64,000 nucleotides of DNA from Cyclobacterium plantarum (GCF_011290685.1 NZ_JAANYN010000004.1:186001-250000); one strand, 5' to 3'; shown: positions 10,661 to 19,818, counted from the stretch's first letter. A program made the numbers and translations. The notes: a model not told the origin generated them from the letters alone.

Positions 10661-12226
10661 TCATTTTAATGAAGTCCCGAGCTCTTTCAGGATATTCAGG
10701 GTTTCGCGGTGTAAAATGGGAGCCGTTTCCGGACCCAGGGAATTGATTTCCCCATATGGGGCTTTTTCCCTGCCATAGGTAAATGGAGGATTTTCATCCC
10801 ATTGACTTTTTGGGACAATATAGCCAATCATGTCATTCGACATACCACTGAAAAACCGGTACTTCCCTGGCATTTGGCTTCTGATAGCCGGGACTTCTAC
10901 CGGATCTATCCCAAAATCACCGCCATCTGGCGATTCCACTCCTCCATTTAAAATTTCCGGATACAGCTCTCCAGGAACGTGGACAAATGAGGCAGGACCA
11001 ATTGTCCAGGCATTGACCTCAGACCTGACCTTTCCCCATTCGACAAAGCCCCGATCGAATACACCTACAAAAGCAGCCAGCCTGAATAACTTGTTTGCCA
11101 TGGGTAATTTAACAGTTTTTGCCCTCAGGTCAATACTTCCTTCAGAAATACTGTCCATTCCAAGTTTCATGGTTTCAAATGAAATTTTAGCCAATGATTT
11201 TCCTTGTGCATCAATCTTTTGAATGGATGCTTCGCTGATCTGCTCTCCGGTAATAGGATCTGTTACCGGGTCATTTGGGCGGGTAGTCATTAAACCACCC
11301 AAAGCGCCATTCAAAAAAATTGCAATGCCTCCTAATCCCTGATGAACCAAGGAATCTTTTAAATGTATGCCTTCCTCCATGTAATGTCGCCAATAATGAG
11401 GGAAATCAGCACTGATCAGGGTATTACCGGCCCATAAGGTTTCTGGGTGATTGCCCCAATTTAACAGCATTCCCAGGGTTTTGCCTGTTTCCAATTCCTG
11501 TACCTGCATGATTCGTATTGCAGCATCATAGATCATTGGTTCTCTGCTGTCTCCAACCAAATGTGCTGCGTCCCGTTCATTAACGGCAAATTTAACCTTT
11601 GCCGGTTTAAGGCTTTTATAGGCAGCAAGCACGGATTTCTCTATCCCATCAAAAACCAGTTGCTGATAACTCTTATTCACCCCTCGTGTAAATGGGCCAG
11701 GCCCCCACATACCCATCATATCAGGTGAAGAGTGAACATGGGTGCTGCTGATGATGAGGTGATCCAAATCAGTCATTTCCAGTAGTTTTTTCCTTAAACT
11801 GATGACCTCATCATTTCCAAAGCCAATCATATCAATGACGCAAAGACCTAATTTTGTTTTGCCATCATCCAAAACCATGCTCCTCGCCCACAATGGATCG
11901 TTGATACCGCTTGCAGGTTTATTTTGGTGAAATCCTGCCATCCAAATCGGGTCAAATTTCCCATTTGCGTTGAGATCCTGGTATTGATCCCCGTCTGCCT
12001 CATTGAACCGGGCATCTCCATTGGCATCCGTCCAGGTATCAAAATCCACGGGGCTGATATCTATTTTGGCAAATCCGGCCTGTAGTCCGGAAGCCTGTTC
12101 ATTTTTAATGCTAAGATCCAGCCAATAACCTTTATGGCGATCCCTGAACTGATAGGAGCCGTAAATAAAAATCAACAGTAGGCCAAATGCCAAAAAGAAC
12201 AGGGTGTATTTTATCCAGGTTTTCAT
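10661..12226 (-). CDS. Neutral/alkaline ceramidase-like amidase, membrane-anchored or exported
   Basis: A 521-residue protein with one N-terminal hydrophobic segment (residues about 6-24) acting as signal or anchor. The rest fits the neutral/alkaline non-lysosomal ceramidase N-terminal domain family: GFAKIDISP at the domain start, HLIISSTHVHSSPD with metal-binding His residues, and LLNWGNHPETLW. Between residues 61 and 93 lies a DxNGD/DLNANGKFDP-type acidic stretch that looks like an EF-hand or dockerin-type calcium loop inserted after the first strand. True ceramidases cleave sphingolipid amides. Because Bacteroidota make sphingolipids this is possible, but many relatives have unknown substrates. 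Confidence 0.72.
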   Translation of the reverse strand: MKTWIKYTLFFLAFGLLLIFIYGSYQFRDRHKGYWLDLSIKNEQASGLQAGFAKIDISPVDFDTWTDANGDARFNEADGDQYQDLNANGKFDPIWMAGFHQNKPASGINDPLWARSMVLDDGKTKLGLCVIDMIGFGNDEVISLRKKLLEMTDLDHLIISSTHVHSSPDMMGMWGPGPFTRGVNKSYQQLVFDGIEKSVLAAYKSLKPAKVKFAVNERDAAHLVGDSREPMIYDAAIRIMQVQELETGKTLGMLLNWGNHPETLWAGNTLISADFPHYWRHYMEEGIHLKDSLVHQGLGGIAIFLNGALGGLMTTRPNDPVTDPITGEQISEASIQKIDAQGKSLAKISFETMKLGMDSISEGSIDLRAKTVKLPMANKLFRLAAFVGVFDRGFVEWGKVRSEVNAWTIGPASFVHVPGELYPEILNGGVESPDGGDFGIDPVEVPAIRSQMPGKYRFFSGMSNDMIGYIVPKSQWDENPPFTYGREKAPYGEINSLGPETAPILHRETLNILKELGTSLK

Positions 12227-12641
12227 TAATAAAATTTATACATAATACGACCTCTTTTCCAAAAGGACCACCAAATGAATGTCAGTAAGTGAAATTGAAA
12301 TTTTATTTATTCCGTTTTCTGACAAATCTTCAAAATTTTTTATTTTCTTTTCAATTCACTAATATGGGAAAATTATTGGTTAAAATACCAATTTAACCAG
12401 TCCTGGCGCAGGTCATTAAAATTCTTTTCAGAAGTTTTGTTTCCAGCAAAGAAAGGCTAAAATAGTGGATAGAGACAGCCAATAAACTCGCAATATTTCG
12501 TGATGGTTTTAACTATTCAATAATCTATCAAGGTTTATGGCTGCAAAATAAATCATTTAGAATTGCCAACCTATGCCAAAAATTCATCATGCAAAGATTT
12601 GGGGGAACCCTTATATTTGGATTAACTCAAAAGAATCAACG
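12227..12641. other. Divergent intergenic region, no gene seen
   Basis: An AT-rich 415-bp region between the ceramidase-like gene and the exported propeller gene. No coding frame, repeat or RNA was recognised. A -7-like box at 12612-12619 probably serves the plus-strand gene. Confidence 0.55.
12612..12619 (+). promoter_or_regulatory. Candidate -7 box for the exported propeller gene
   Basis: TATATTTG fits TAnnTTTG exactly and lies 22 bp before ATG 12642. A good -33 box is not visible. The position inside the longer open frame argues for the downstream start. Confidence 0.4.
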
Positions 12642-13907
12642 ATGATAAATAGAAGAGATTTCGTTAAATCCGGTTTACTGCTAAGCTTTTCCATGGGTTT
12701 TGCCCCTAGATGGATTTCCTCACCATTGTATAATAAGCCTGTGCCAATTACCGAAGGTCCACAGGGGCATTGGTTCGGTTATTATGACAAATGGCAAATC
12801 GATCCAACTGGTCGCTTTGCTTTGGGATGCCGCGTTGGATTTGAGGGACGGTCCCCTAAAGAAACAGATAAACTGGAAATTGGATTGATTGATTTGGAAA
12901 ATGACAATTACTGGAAGAAGATTGGAGAATCAGGGGCCTGGAGCTGGCAGCAATCCTGCATGTTGCAATGGATTCCCGGTTCATCAGAAGAGGTAATCTG
13001 GAATGATTTTGAAAATGGGCAATATGTAAGCCGGATTTATGATGTTCGCAATGAAACTACCCGTATACTGCCCAGGCCGATATATACACTTGCTCCGAAC
13101 GGAGACTATGCGGTAGGAACTGCCTTCAACAGGATCCAAAACCTGCGCCCGGGCTATGGCTATGCAGCTGTTACAGATCCTTTCCAATCCGTTAAGGCAC
13201 CGGATGAAATAGGCCTGTACACCATGAATTTAAAAACGGGGCGCATAAAAAATTTATTGAGTTTGGCAGATTTGGCAGCAATACCTCATTTGGGCAAAGA
13301 TGTTTCTGACAATTGGCATTGGTTCAATCACCTTTTGGTAAGCCCTGATTCCAAACGCATATTGTTCCTTCACCGATGGCGGCCGGAAATTCTGGAGAAT
13401 CAAGTCATGGCAAGGACAGGATTTATTACCCGTATGATTACCGTGGATACCCGGGGGAAAGACCTTTATGTGGCTGACCCTTCTGGAAATTCCTCCCATT
13501 TTGTATGGAGGGATCCAAAGCACATTTTTGTATGGACCCGTCCCATAGGAAAGCAGGCAGGGTTTTGGTTAATTAAAGACAAGACAGAAGATATGGAGTT
13601 AATAGGTAAGGAGGCCATGGACAGAAACGGGCACAACACCTATGTGCCTCATACCAATGAAGAATGGGTATTGAATGATACCTATCCGGACAAAGACAGA
13701 AATATTACCTTGTACCTGTACCATATTCCAAGCGATCAAAAGGTTGTTTTGGGCAAATTTCATTCTCCGGAGCAATTTGTAGGTGAGTGGCGTTGTGACC
13801 TGCATCCACGTTGTGATCAACAGGGGAGAAGGGTGTTTTTTGATTCCACCCATGAAGGCAGCCGGCAGATGTACTACCTGGATATTTCAGATATAGTTGG
13901 TACCTGA
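12642..13907 (+). CDS. Tat-exported beta-propeller-like protein of unknown function
   Basis: With ATG 12642 as start the protein has 421 residues and begins with a twin-arginine signal (INRRDFVKSGLLLSFSMG). The open frame extends 69 bp upstream, but the signal peptide and a promoter-like box support the shorter form. The body has repeated strands such as FGYYDKWQIDPTGRFALG, LLVSPDSKRILFLHRW and DLHPRCDQQGRRVFFDS, which look like TolB/WD-type propeller blades. It resembles oligogalacturonate-lyase-like or TolB-like periplasmic proteins, but no catalytic motif was recognised. It stands next to uronic-acid genes. The frame stays open for about 75 codons after the TGA. Confidence 0.65.
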   Translation: MINRRDFVKSGLLLSFSMGFAPRWISSPLYNKPVPITEGPQGHWFGYYDKWQIDPTGRFALGCRVGFEGRSPKETDKLEIGLIDLENDNYWKKIGESGAWSWQQSCMLQWIPGSSEEVIWNDFENGQYVSRIYDVRNETTRILPRPIYTLAPNGDYAVGTAFNRIQNLRPGYGYAAVTDPFQSVKAPDEIGLYTMNLKTGRIKNLLSLADLAAIPHLGKDVSDNWHWFNHLLVSPDSKRILFLHRWRPEILENQVMARTGFITRMITVDTRGKDLYVADPSGNSSHFVWRDPKHIFVWTRPIGKQAGFWLIKDKTEDMELIGKEAMDRNGHNTYVPHTNEEWVLNDTYPDKDRNITLYLYHIPSDQKVVLGKFHSPEQFVGEWRCDLHPRCDQQGRRVFFDSTHEGSRQMYYLDISDIVGT

Positions 13908-14072
13908 TGGTTCAACCCGGACCATACAATTGGTTTCTTGGAAACCAGTTTCGAATATCTGAAAAGGGCGGAATTGCATGAAAATCTGGAAGCTTGGAGA
14001 TGGAGGCAAATCCGCTATGGTGAATTTGAAAACTACTACAAAGTGTCTGATTTCAAGCAATTTTGGGTTTTC

Positions 14073-15200
14073 TCAATGACTGCTTTTTCCTACTCCTTCC
14101 ATCAGGCCCCTGATATAGCCTATGGCATATAATGTTCCAATGGTACTGTAGCCAGGTTTTTCATTGCTGTCACCTGCCATTGTGGGCACATGATCAGGCC
14201 GAATGGGTCCCCTGAATTTGAGGTCTTTCAGGGCCTGCATGGCAGCAAACATATCTGTTTTCCCCTCATCATGGAAGGTCTCTTCAAAGTTATTCTTATC
14301 CCCTTTCACATCCCTGAAATGGACAAAATGGATGGCTTCATTTTGACCAAAATACCGAATGGCTGAAGGTATGTCTACCTCATTATCTTTATCCCCCATT
14401 GAAGCAAAACTTCCCTGACAAAAAGTAATACCATTGAAGAAACTGGGGTACATGTCCAACAACCTTTTGAAGGCATCTACTGAAGTCATTATTCTGGGAA
14501 TTCCCTGAATATGGGATATGGGAGGATCATCAGGGTGAAGTGCCAATTTTATTCTATATTTTTCTGCTTCCGGTATTACGGCATCTAAAAAGTATTGGAG
14601 ATTGTCCCACATCCGTTCATGACTCAATTCGCCATAATCACTGATCAAGGGTTTATCTTTAATATCTTCTATATCAAAAGCACTTACCAGAGCACCGCCT
14701 CTTCCTTTTCTTTCCATATCGGTTCTGGCCCAACTGATTACAGGCATCCAATTGTAGCAGATGGTATCTATTCCTTCCAAAGACAGGTTTTTCATTAAAG
14801 TGATGAAATTGGAAATTTCTTCATCCCTTCCCTCTAGTCCTAATTTTGTCCTGGTCCCCAAAGAAGGGGGACCTTCGATAACGGTCAAGGTGAGCCCTTC
14901 CTTTTTCCATGCTTCCTTTACTCCCCGAATTACTTTCCTGGACCAAGGCTTTTGACTGTTTAGACCTGCCATATTCGGATTAATTCCTCCTACTGCACCC
15001 ATTACATCCATTTGTCTGGCCAGAGCTGTTTTCCATTCCTCAATCCCCCAGAAATATGCCAGACAGAGTTGCATGCCCAGGTCTCTAAGGTAAGCGGCTG
15101 ACCGGACAGCACCGGGAAGGTGAAGATCCATAGGACCGGCAAGGCCTATTCCTGCAAGACCACCAGCCTTTTTCAAAAACGATCTTCTGTTTTTACTCAT
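14073..15200 (-). CDS. uxuA: Mannonate dehydratase (UxuA-like) with Tat signal
   Basis: A 375-residue UxuA-family TIM-barrel enzyme that would dehydrate D-mannonate to 2-keto-3-deoxygluconate in glucuronate breakdown. Family features are CYNWMPVISWARTDM, LALHPDDPP with metal-binding His, FCQGSFASM, IHFVHFRDVK and RPDHVPTMAGD. Unlike the cytosolic enzyme of enteric bacteria, it starts with a clear twin-arginine signal (KNRRSFLKKAGG), which suggests export to the periplasm. Its start overlaps the end of the CE15 esterase gene by 8 bp, so the two are translated together and probably serve glucuronate released from xylan-type material. The activity of an exported form is inferred. Confidence 0.82.
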   Translation of the reverse strand: MSKNRRSFLKKAGGLAGIGLAGPMDLHLPGAVRSAAYLRDLGMQLCLAYFWGIEEWKTALARQMDVMGAVGGINPNMAGLNSQKPWSRKVIRGVKEAWKKEGLTLTVIEGPPSLGTRTKLGLEGRDEEISNFITLMKNLSLEGIDTICYNWMPVISWARTDMERKGRGGALVSAFDIEDIKDKPLISDYGELSHERMWDNLQYFLDAVIPEAEKYRIKLALHPDDPPISHIQGIPRIMTSVDAFKRLLDMYPSFFNGITFCQGSFASMGDKDNEVDIPSAIRYFGQNEAIHFVHFRDVKGDKNNFEETFHDEGKTDMFAAMQALKDLKFRGPIRPDHVPTMAGDSNEKPGYSTIGTLYAIGYIRGLMEGVGKSSH

Positions 15201-16401
15201 TGGCTAATCCATAAAGACGGCTCGCAAAATCCATGTATTGCTCCCAATCATAGGGAGTAAGGTTGTGTTTTCCTTCACGAATGTGATGTCCGGCATAAGG
15301 TAAATGAACAGGGGATTCCACTTCTGGAAGATCTGCTGGTAAATTGCCATTCATCTGGAAGATTTCCCGATGCACTCTTGTGCCAAGGACCAGGGAAAGA
15401 TATTCCCCCTTGGGGTCTGCCCACTGGTCTTCGGAAGCACTCGCTACATATACTGCTCTGGGAGCAATGGAGGCAATTAGCAGGTGCTGATCAAGAGGCA
15501 GAAGGTCTTCCTGATCATTGTATTGGTCAAAATTGTCCGTAAACCAATAGGGGAAATTGGTATTGATACGCCTGACGGTTTCCCCAAACCTTCGTCTGGA
15601 CAGGGCAGCCCCACCACAACCTGAATTATTGGAAATGGTAATGGCCCAGCGGGTATCCTGCGCTCCGGTCCAGAGAGATGCTTTCCCACCCCTGGAATGA
15701 CCTACCACAGCACCTTTTTTAGCATCAATTTGTGGATCAGTCTCAAAGTAGTCCATGGCCCTCATGGCTCCCCAGGCCCAGGCACCAAGACCCCTCATGC
15801 CATTTTTCATTTCAAGTTGTTCGGGGTACAAAGTTTGAAGGATGTCTTCCTTGAAGGTGTCGTTGTTGTCATCCGAGACATCCTTTACATGAAAAGTAGC
15901 AGCTGCAAATCCCCTTTCAACAATATCCTCAGCAGGCCAAAAGCCCATTTTCACTTTTCGGGTAGGATCAATATTCTCCGGATCACGGTGGTTGATCAAT
16001 AGAAATACTGGTGCAGGTTTAGTCGCACTTTTTGGAATAAAAAGAATCAGCCTCATTGAAATTGAGCCTCCATTGCGCCCTACCCGGATGTCAATTTCTT
16101 TCAAATGGGCATTACCGTCCATGGCCTCTTTGTCTTCAGAAACAAGGTTGAAACTGAGTTCGTCCATACTTCCGGGAACTTGACCGTAAACATTGTCCTC
16201 AAACAAGCGCAATATCTCAACCCTTCTTTGGTGTTCCCAATCCTTAATAGTGGAAACCACTTCTCCTTGTTGTGAAACGAATGGATCTGGTAGGGGATAG
16301 TCCGGAACCAGAGATTCGTCGTAATTGAATTCGTCCTGGGCACGGGTATGTAAAAAAGAAAAAAACAGGAGGCTCAAAACAATAAGCGATTTATTAGGCA
16401 T
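15193..16401 (-). CDS. CE15 glucuronoyl esterase-like alpha/beta hydrolase
   Basis: The start ATG 16401 gives 402 residues with a signal peptide (MPNKSLIVLSLLFFSFLHTRA). An upstream ATG in the same frame at 16452 is unlikely because the preceding gene's terminator lies between. The nucleophile motif GHSRGGKASLW, the acid region SASEDQWADP and the late His in GHHIREGKHNLTPYDW fit carbohydrate esterase family 15, which cuts ester bonds between lignin and glucuronic acid of glucuronoxylan. It is followed by the overlapping mannonate dehydratase gene, a sensible pair for using the released uronic acid. Confidence 0.83.
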   Translation of the reverse strand: MPNKSLIVLSLLFFSFLHTRAQDEFNYDESLVPDYPLPDPFVSQQGEVVSTIKDWEHQRRVEILRLFEDNVYGQVPGSMDELSFNLVSEDKEAMDGNAHLKEIDIRVGRNGGSISMRLILFIPKSATKPAPVFLLINHRDPENIDPTRKVKMGFWPAEDIVERGFAAATFHVKDVSDDNNDTFKEDILQTLYPEQLEMKNGMRGLGAWAWGAMRAMDYFETDPQIDAKKGAVVGHSRGGKASLWTGAQDTRWAITISNNSGCGGAALSRRRFGETVRRINTNFPYWFTDNFDQYNDQEDLLPLDQHLLIASIAPRAVYVASASEDQWADPKGEYLSLVLGTRVHREIFQMNGNLPADLPEVESPVHLPYAGHHIREGKHNLTPYDWEQYMDFASRLYGLANE

Positions 16402-16437
16402 GGTTATTTGATTGTTGGATTTATATAAATGCAATAT

Positions 16438-16460
16438 AAAAAAACCTGCCAAAATGCAGG
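16438..16460 (-). terminator. Rho-independent terminator of the M56 gene
   Basis: On the minus strand CCTGC-ATTTTG-GCAGG is followed by a run of seven T's. It sits 53 bp after the stop of the M56 gene and just before the CE15 gene. Confidence 0.75.
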
Positions 16461-16512
16461 AAAGTATATCCCATATTTTAGCAGGCCTTACTAAAACTGG
16501 CTTATGATTACA

Positions 16513-19020
16513 TTACTTTTTGGTAGTGATGATAATTACTCCATTTTTAGCTTTTTCACCGTATAAATTGACTTGATTACTTTTTAAAACCGAAATGGAT
16601 TCGATGTCTATAGGTTTTGTTTGGGTCAGGAGTTGATTATCTGTTTGAACTTCTCCATCAAGAATATACAAGGGCTGTTTGGAGGAGTCAAATAGTTCTG
16701 AATTAATTTGTTCAGCATAATGGATTTTATTCATGCCATTTTCCCGAAGGGCTTTCTGTACTTCTTGTATAGTTCCCATTTTCACTCCGTCGAAAGCATA
16801 TAGTTCAACTTCCACCTTTTCAGGGTTCCATTGATGATGCCTGGTCAGACTAGCGATACCTTTCGAAAGTCCGATGTTTAGCGGTAGGGTAATCCCATTA
16901 AAATTGATGTAATTTTTATTAATGATTTTCAGGGGTAGTTTTTGGGTCAAAGGGGGAAGTTCCGGTTTAAATCTGTTTTTTTCGCTATCTGCGTAAGCAT
17001 TGACGGTTATTTCTTCTCCATACTTATTTTTTTGGGAGGGAGGGAGGCCATATTCTTCACCCCGAAGCTGAAAAGTTACCGGCAAAAGTATAAGGTATTC
17101 ATTTTTAGCCTTAACAGGCTCCAATGCAGGGATATCTTTCAGCACCTCAAGCAATTCCTTCTCAGCGGCAGCGGATGGACTTTCCAGGATTTGGTAATGA
17201 ATTACCTTTCCCGTCATATTTGTTCTCAATTGGACCAAAACGGTGCCAATATGATCGTTTTTATTATCACTAAACGGAAATTTAAGCTTTCTCACCAGGT
17301 AACCCCTAGCTGCATCACCTAATGCGATGGCCCCTGATTTCAGATCGTTGGTATCTTTTGCAGCAAAGGAAAAATTAGCAAAAGCAAAATTGGCAGAAGG
17401 CGAATTAACTTTATCGTCCCGGGTTGCTGCTGCTTGCTGTCTTTTTACAGGTTCAGGTGTAGTTTGCTTGCGATCTGTAGCAGAACTGATATTGGGGTTT
17501 GAGGATACATAAAGCTTGGTATGGACCACTACAGCCACAGCCTGTCCATTATGTTGGCCTGAATTCCATTGGGGGGCATGCGGGCTTTTCATGGCATCCA
17601 GTAATTGTTGATCTACCAGCCCATTTAAACTTTTCTTAATGACGGGGTAATTGATTTTACCATCCCCGTCAATAATGAACTCCAGCTCTACGGGGTCAGA
17701 TGCGGCAATGAATTCACCTTGTGGTAAGTGAACCTGATTTTGCAGATAGCTGTACCAGTTTCCCCAGCCCTTCGATGGTTCAGGTTTTTTTTCCACCTTG
17801 TCGAATGGAAGCACATTTGCATACTGTTTTACCAAGGTCGAGTTGTTGCGCAAGGATTCGATTAATTGTAGAATTCTTAAGTAGTCGTTTTCATTTTGTA
17901 TTCCCGAAAATTCATAGGAAAGTTCTCCCAATTGTGCCACTAGCCGTTGATTTTCCAGCATGCCGATGCTTTCATAATGAACCGGATTTTTGAGGTTTTT
18001 GACCTTTATACCAACCTGAATGGAGTCCTGCGCAGCCAATATCTGATTCTTTAAAAAATACGTAGGCTGGGTCTTGAACTGATTGAGCATGGTGATTCCC
18101 TTTTCTGTTTTCATGGACACCAGGCCAAAGAGCATAAGCATCAATGGGAATAGCATGAGTAACTTAAACCACTTTATCTTATGAGGCCTTTTCATCATTA
18201 CGATCCTTTTTAATGTGGTAGAGCGAATAAAATAATTACCAATGGGCAGTTCAATCCCCTTGAAAGCCATTTTTACGAGCAATCTGGGGTAAGATTCTCT
18301 ATTGACCGTTTCTTTTAAAACATATGCATCTGCTTGATATTCATGTAAATCTATCAGGGAAAACCGCATTAGATGTATCATGGGGTTAAACCAAAACAGG
18401 ATGCTAAGAAACTGGTAATACAGTACATCGTAAGTATGCTTTTGTTTCACATGTTCCAGTTCGTGTTGGATGATCTGAGTTTTTTCATTCTCAGTCAGGT
18501 CTTCATTTTCATCCCAAAAGATCTTATCAAAAAAGGAAAATACGGGAGCCATACCAAAGGTAGGCACCTTGAAATAATTTTCTTTTAAAATATACCTGGT
18601 CTGGTACCAGCCTCTTTCTAAAATTTGGCGTAACTGAAAATATTGCCACAATAGCTTGGTAAATAAAATCATCACTATTGCCATATAACCCAATAAAAGA
18701 TAATCTGTTATTTCCCACAACAATGGTAGCTTGCTTCCGGTAACAGTTATTTCTGGAAGCCCAAAAGTACCGACAACTTCCTGGCTCTCATCGGTTTGTA
18801 TTGCTTTTAGAAAAGCCGTGTTTTCAAGAGAAATATTTGGTTTTTCAAAAGGCACCTGGATTTTTACCAAAGGAAAAGCCAAGGCCAAAACTGGAGTTAC
18901 CAACAAGTATATCCTATTCAATAAAAATGTCTTTTCATTTTTCAAAAAGACCCAGTACAACCCATAAAAAAAAGCCAGGCAAAAAGTACTTTGCCAGATG
19001 TAATTGATCAGATGTGCCAT
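16513..19020 (-). CDS. BlaR1-like M56 metallopeptidase with TonB-like and receptor-plug-like C-terminus
   Basis: An 835-residue membrane protein. Residues 1-300 form a BlaR1/MecR1-type M56 domain with four or so helices and the zinc motif HELEH near residue 187. After the last helix (about 285-305) come two TonB C-terminal-like segments (VELEFIIDGDGKINYPVI with QAVAVVVHTKLYV; GTVLVQLRTNMTGKVIHYQI with YLILLPVTFQL). The extreme C-terminus has PLYILDG, IESISVLKSNQ and YGEKAKNGVIIITTKK, the signature of a SusC-type TonB receptor plug. Such chimeras occur in Bacteroidota, usually beside a BlaI-type repressor; none is seen here. It may sense envelope or antibiotic stress and signal through TonB-like contacts. 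The role is inferred. Confidence 0.8.
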   Translation of the reverse strand: MAHLINYIWQSTFCLAFFYGLYWVFLKNEKTFLLNRIYLLVTPVLALAFPLVKIQVPFEKPNISLENTAFLKAIQTDESQEVVGTFGLPEITVTGSKLPLLWEITDYLLLGYMAIVMILFTKLLWQYFQLRQILERGWYQTRYILKENYFKVPTFGMAPVFSFFDKIFWDENEDLTENEKTQIIQHELEHVKQKHTYDVLYYQFLSILFWFNPMIHLMRFSLIDLHEYQADAYVLKETVNRESYPRLLVKMAFKGIELPIGNYFIRSTTLKRIVMMKRPHKIKWFKLLMLFPLMLMLFGLVSMKTEKGITMLNQFKTQPTYFLKNQILAAQDSIQVGIKVKNLKNPVHYESIGMLENQRLVAQLGELSYEFSGIQNENDYLRILQLIESLRNNSTLVKQYANVLPFDKVEKKPEPSKGWGNWYSYLQNQVHLPQGEFIAASDPVELEFIIDGDGKINYPVIKKSLNGLVDQQLLDAMKSPHAPQWNSGQHNGQAVAVVVHTKLYVSSNPNISSATDRKQTTPEPVKRQQAAATRDDKVNSPSANFAFANFSFAAKDTNDLKSGAIALGDAARGYLVRKLKFPFSDNKNDHIGTVLVQLRTNMTGKVIHYQILESPSAAAEKELLEVLKDIPALEPVKAKNEYLILLPVTFQLRGEEYGLPPSQKNKYGEEITVNAYADSEKNRFKPELPPLTQKLPLKIINKNYINFNGITLPLNIGLSKGIASLTRHHQWNPEKVEVELYAFDGVKMGTIQEVQKALRENGMNKIHYAEQINSELFDSSKQPLYILDGEVQTDNQLLTQTKPIDIESISVLKSNQVNLYGEKAKNGVIIITTKK

Positions 19021-19293
19021 ATTTTTTAATTTAAACGGTTGATTTGGTGAATGAGCCTCTTTTTAAAATAAGTACGAATCAGGGTATTTTGATGGGCGTC
19101 CAGATACAGGAGATTGTATACAATCAATCCCTTTCGTTTTTGTTTTACAAGATTCTAGTTTCAATTAATAAATGGATTAAATCAGTTCCTTTGACTTGTC
19201 CTTTGAGTGAAATGCAATACAAAATAAACTTAACCATTTAGTTTTTGAATTCCAAACTAATCATCTTCTTCTTTTAAAAATTTTTTAACTGAA

Positions 19294-19406
19294 GAAATCG
19301 AGCATGACGTAGTCGTCACACACTGGGATGACTAACAACCATGCGAGATTCCATAGCCTGCCGCGACAAATCGGGGTGGCCATTAAAGAACAAATTATAG
19401 ACACAT
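19294..19406 (+). repeat. Hairpin repeat, copy B
   Basis: It begins GAAATCGAGCATGACG. A perfect 5-bp inverted repeat TGACG-TAGT-CGTCA lies at 19305-19318. A second, GC-rich imperfect hairpin lies around 19355-19381 (GCCTGCCGCGA with TCGGGGTGGC). It ends in CAAATTATAGACACAT and runs directly into copy C; the period is 113 bp. Confidence 0.75.
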
Positions 19407-19523
19407 GAAATCGAGCATGACGAAAACGTCACACAGTGGGATGAATATCATAGCGAGATTCCCCGTCCGACTGGCGTCATCCGGGCGGGCATCTGACAGC
19501 TAAAAATCAAATTATAAACAGAT
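19407..19523 (+). repeat. Hairpin repeat, copy C
   Basis: Same order as copy B. GAAATCGAGCATGACG leads into TGACG-AAAA-CGTCA (19418-19431), then GTGGGATGA, then AGCGAGATTCC and a GC-rich hairpin (CCCCGTCCG with CGGGCGGGC), ending in CAAATTATAAACAGAT. It is followed by GAAA, the first bases of what would be another unit. The loops and the GC-rich arms differ between copies while the TGACG/CGTCA stem is kept. Confidence 0.75.
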
Positions 19524-19818
19524 GAAAGGAAACCACCTTTTCCTGAGTAAGTAGTATTGGTCCACCGGATTTTATTAATCTGGTTTTATATTTATTTTCA
19601 ATGAATATTTTTTACTACAGATAATGGAAAGCCTACAGCTTTATATTGAAACCATATGTAAAACTATCTCCGTATTCCAATAACATAATTTATAAAAAGC
19701 AAAAGATGAAGTTAAGTAAAGCTAATTTTGGTATAGTATTTGTTAATTATATATAAATTGTTGTTATCTTACACGGTTATAAACTTTATTTATCAAATAA
19801 ATCTTAATTTAATATTTT

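Larger units (their letters stand above)
19021..19818. other. Gene-poor region with tandem hairpin repeats
   Basis: About 800 bp without a supported gene. The first 270 bp are the upstream region of the M56 gene; no BlaI-like frame is present on either strand. The middle holds repeat copies B and C. The last 270 bp are very AT-rich and form the leader of the HTH gene. Confidence 0.6.

Noticed and set aside
12573-12641. Longer N-terminus of the exported propeller protein
   Set aside because: It would bury the twin-arginine signal, and a -7-type promoter box lies within it.
16402-16452. Longer N-terminus of the CE15 esterase
   Set aside because: The extra part contains the terminator of the preceding gene and would place residues before a normal signal peptide.
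19044-19241. Possible small gene or BlaI remnant upstream of the M56 gene
   Set aside because: Neither strand gives a start with a family-like HTH; the open stretch is short and AT-rich.
19294-19523. CRISPR array
   Set aside because: Only two tandem units of about 115 bp with similar sequence throughout; no short repeat with unique spacers and no cas genes.
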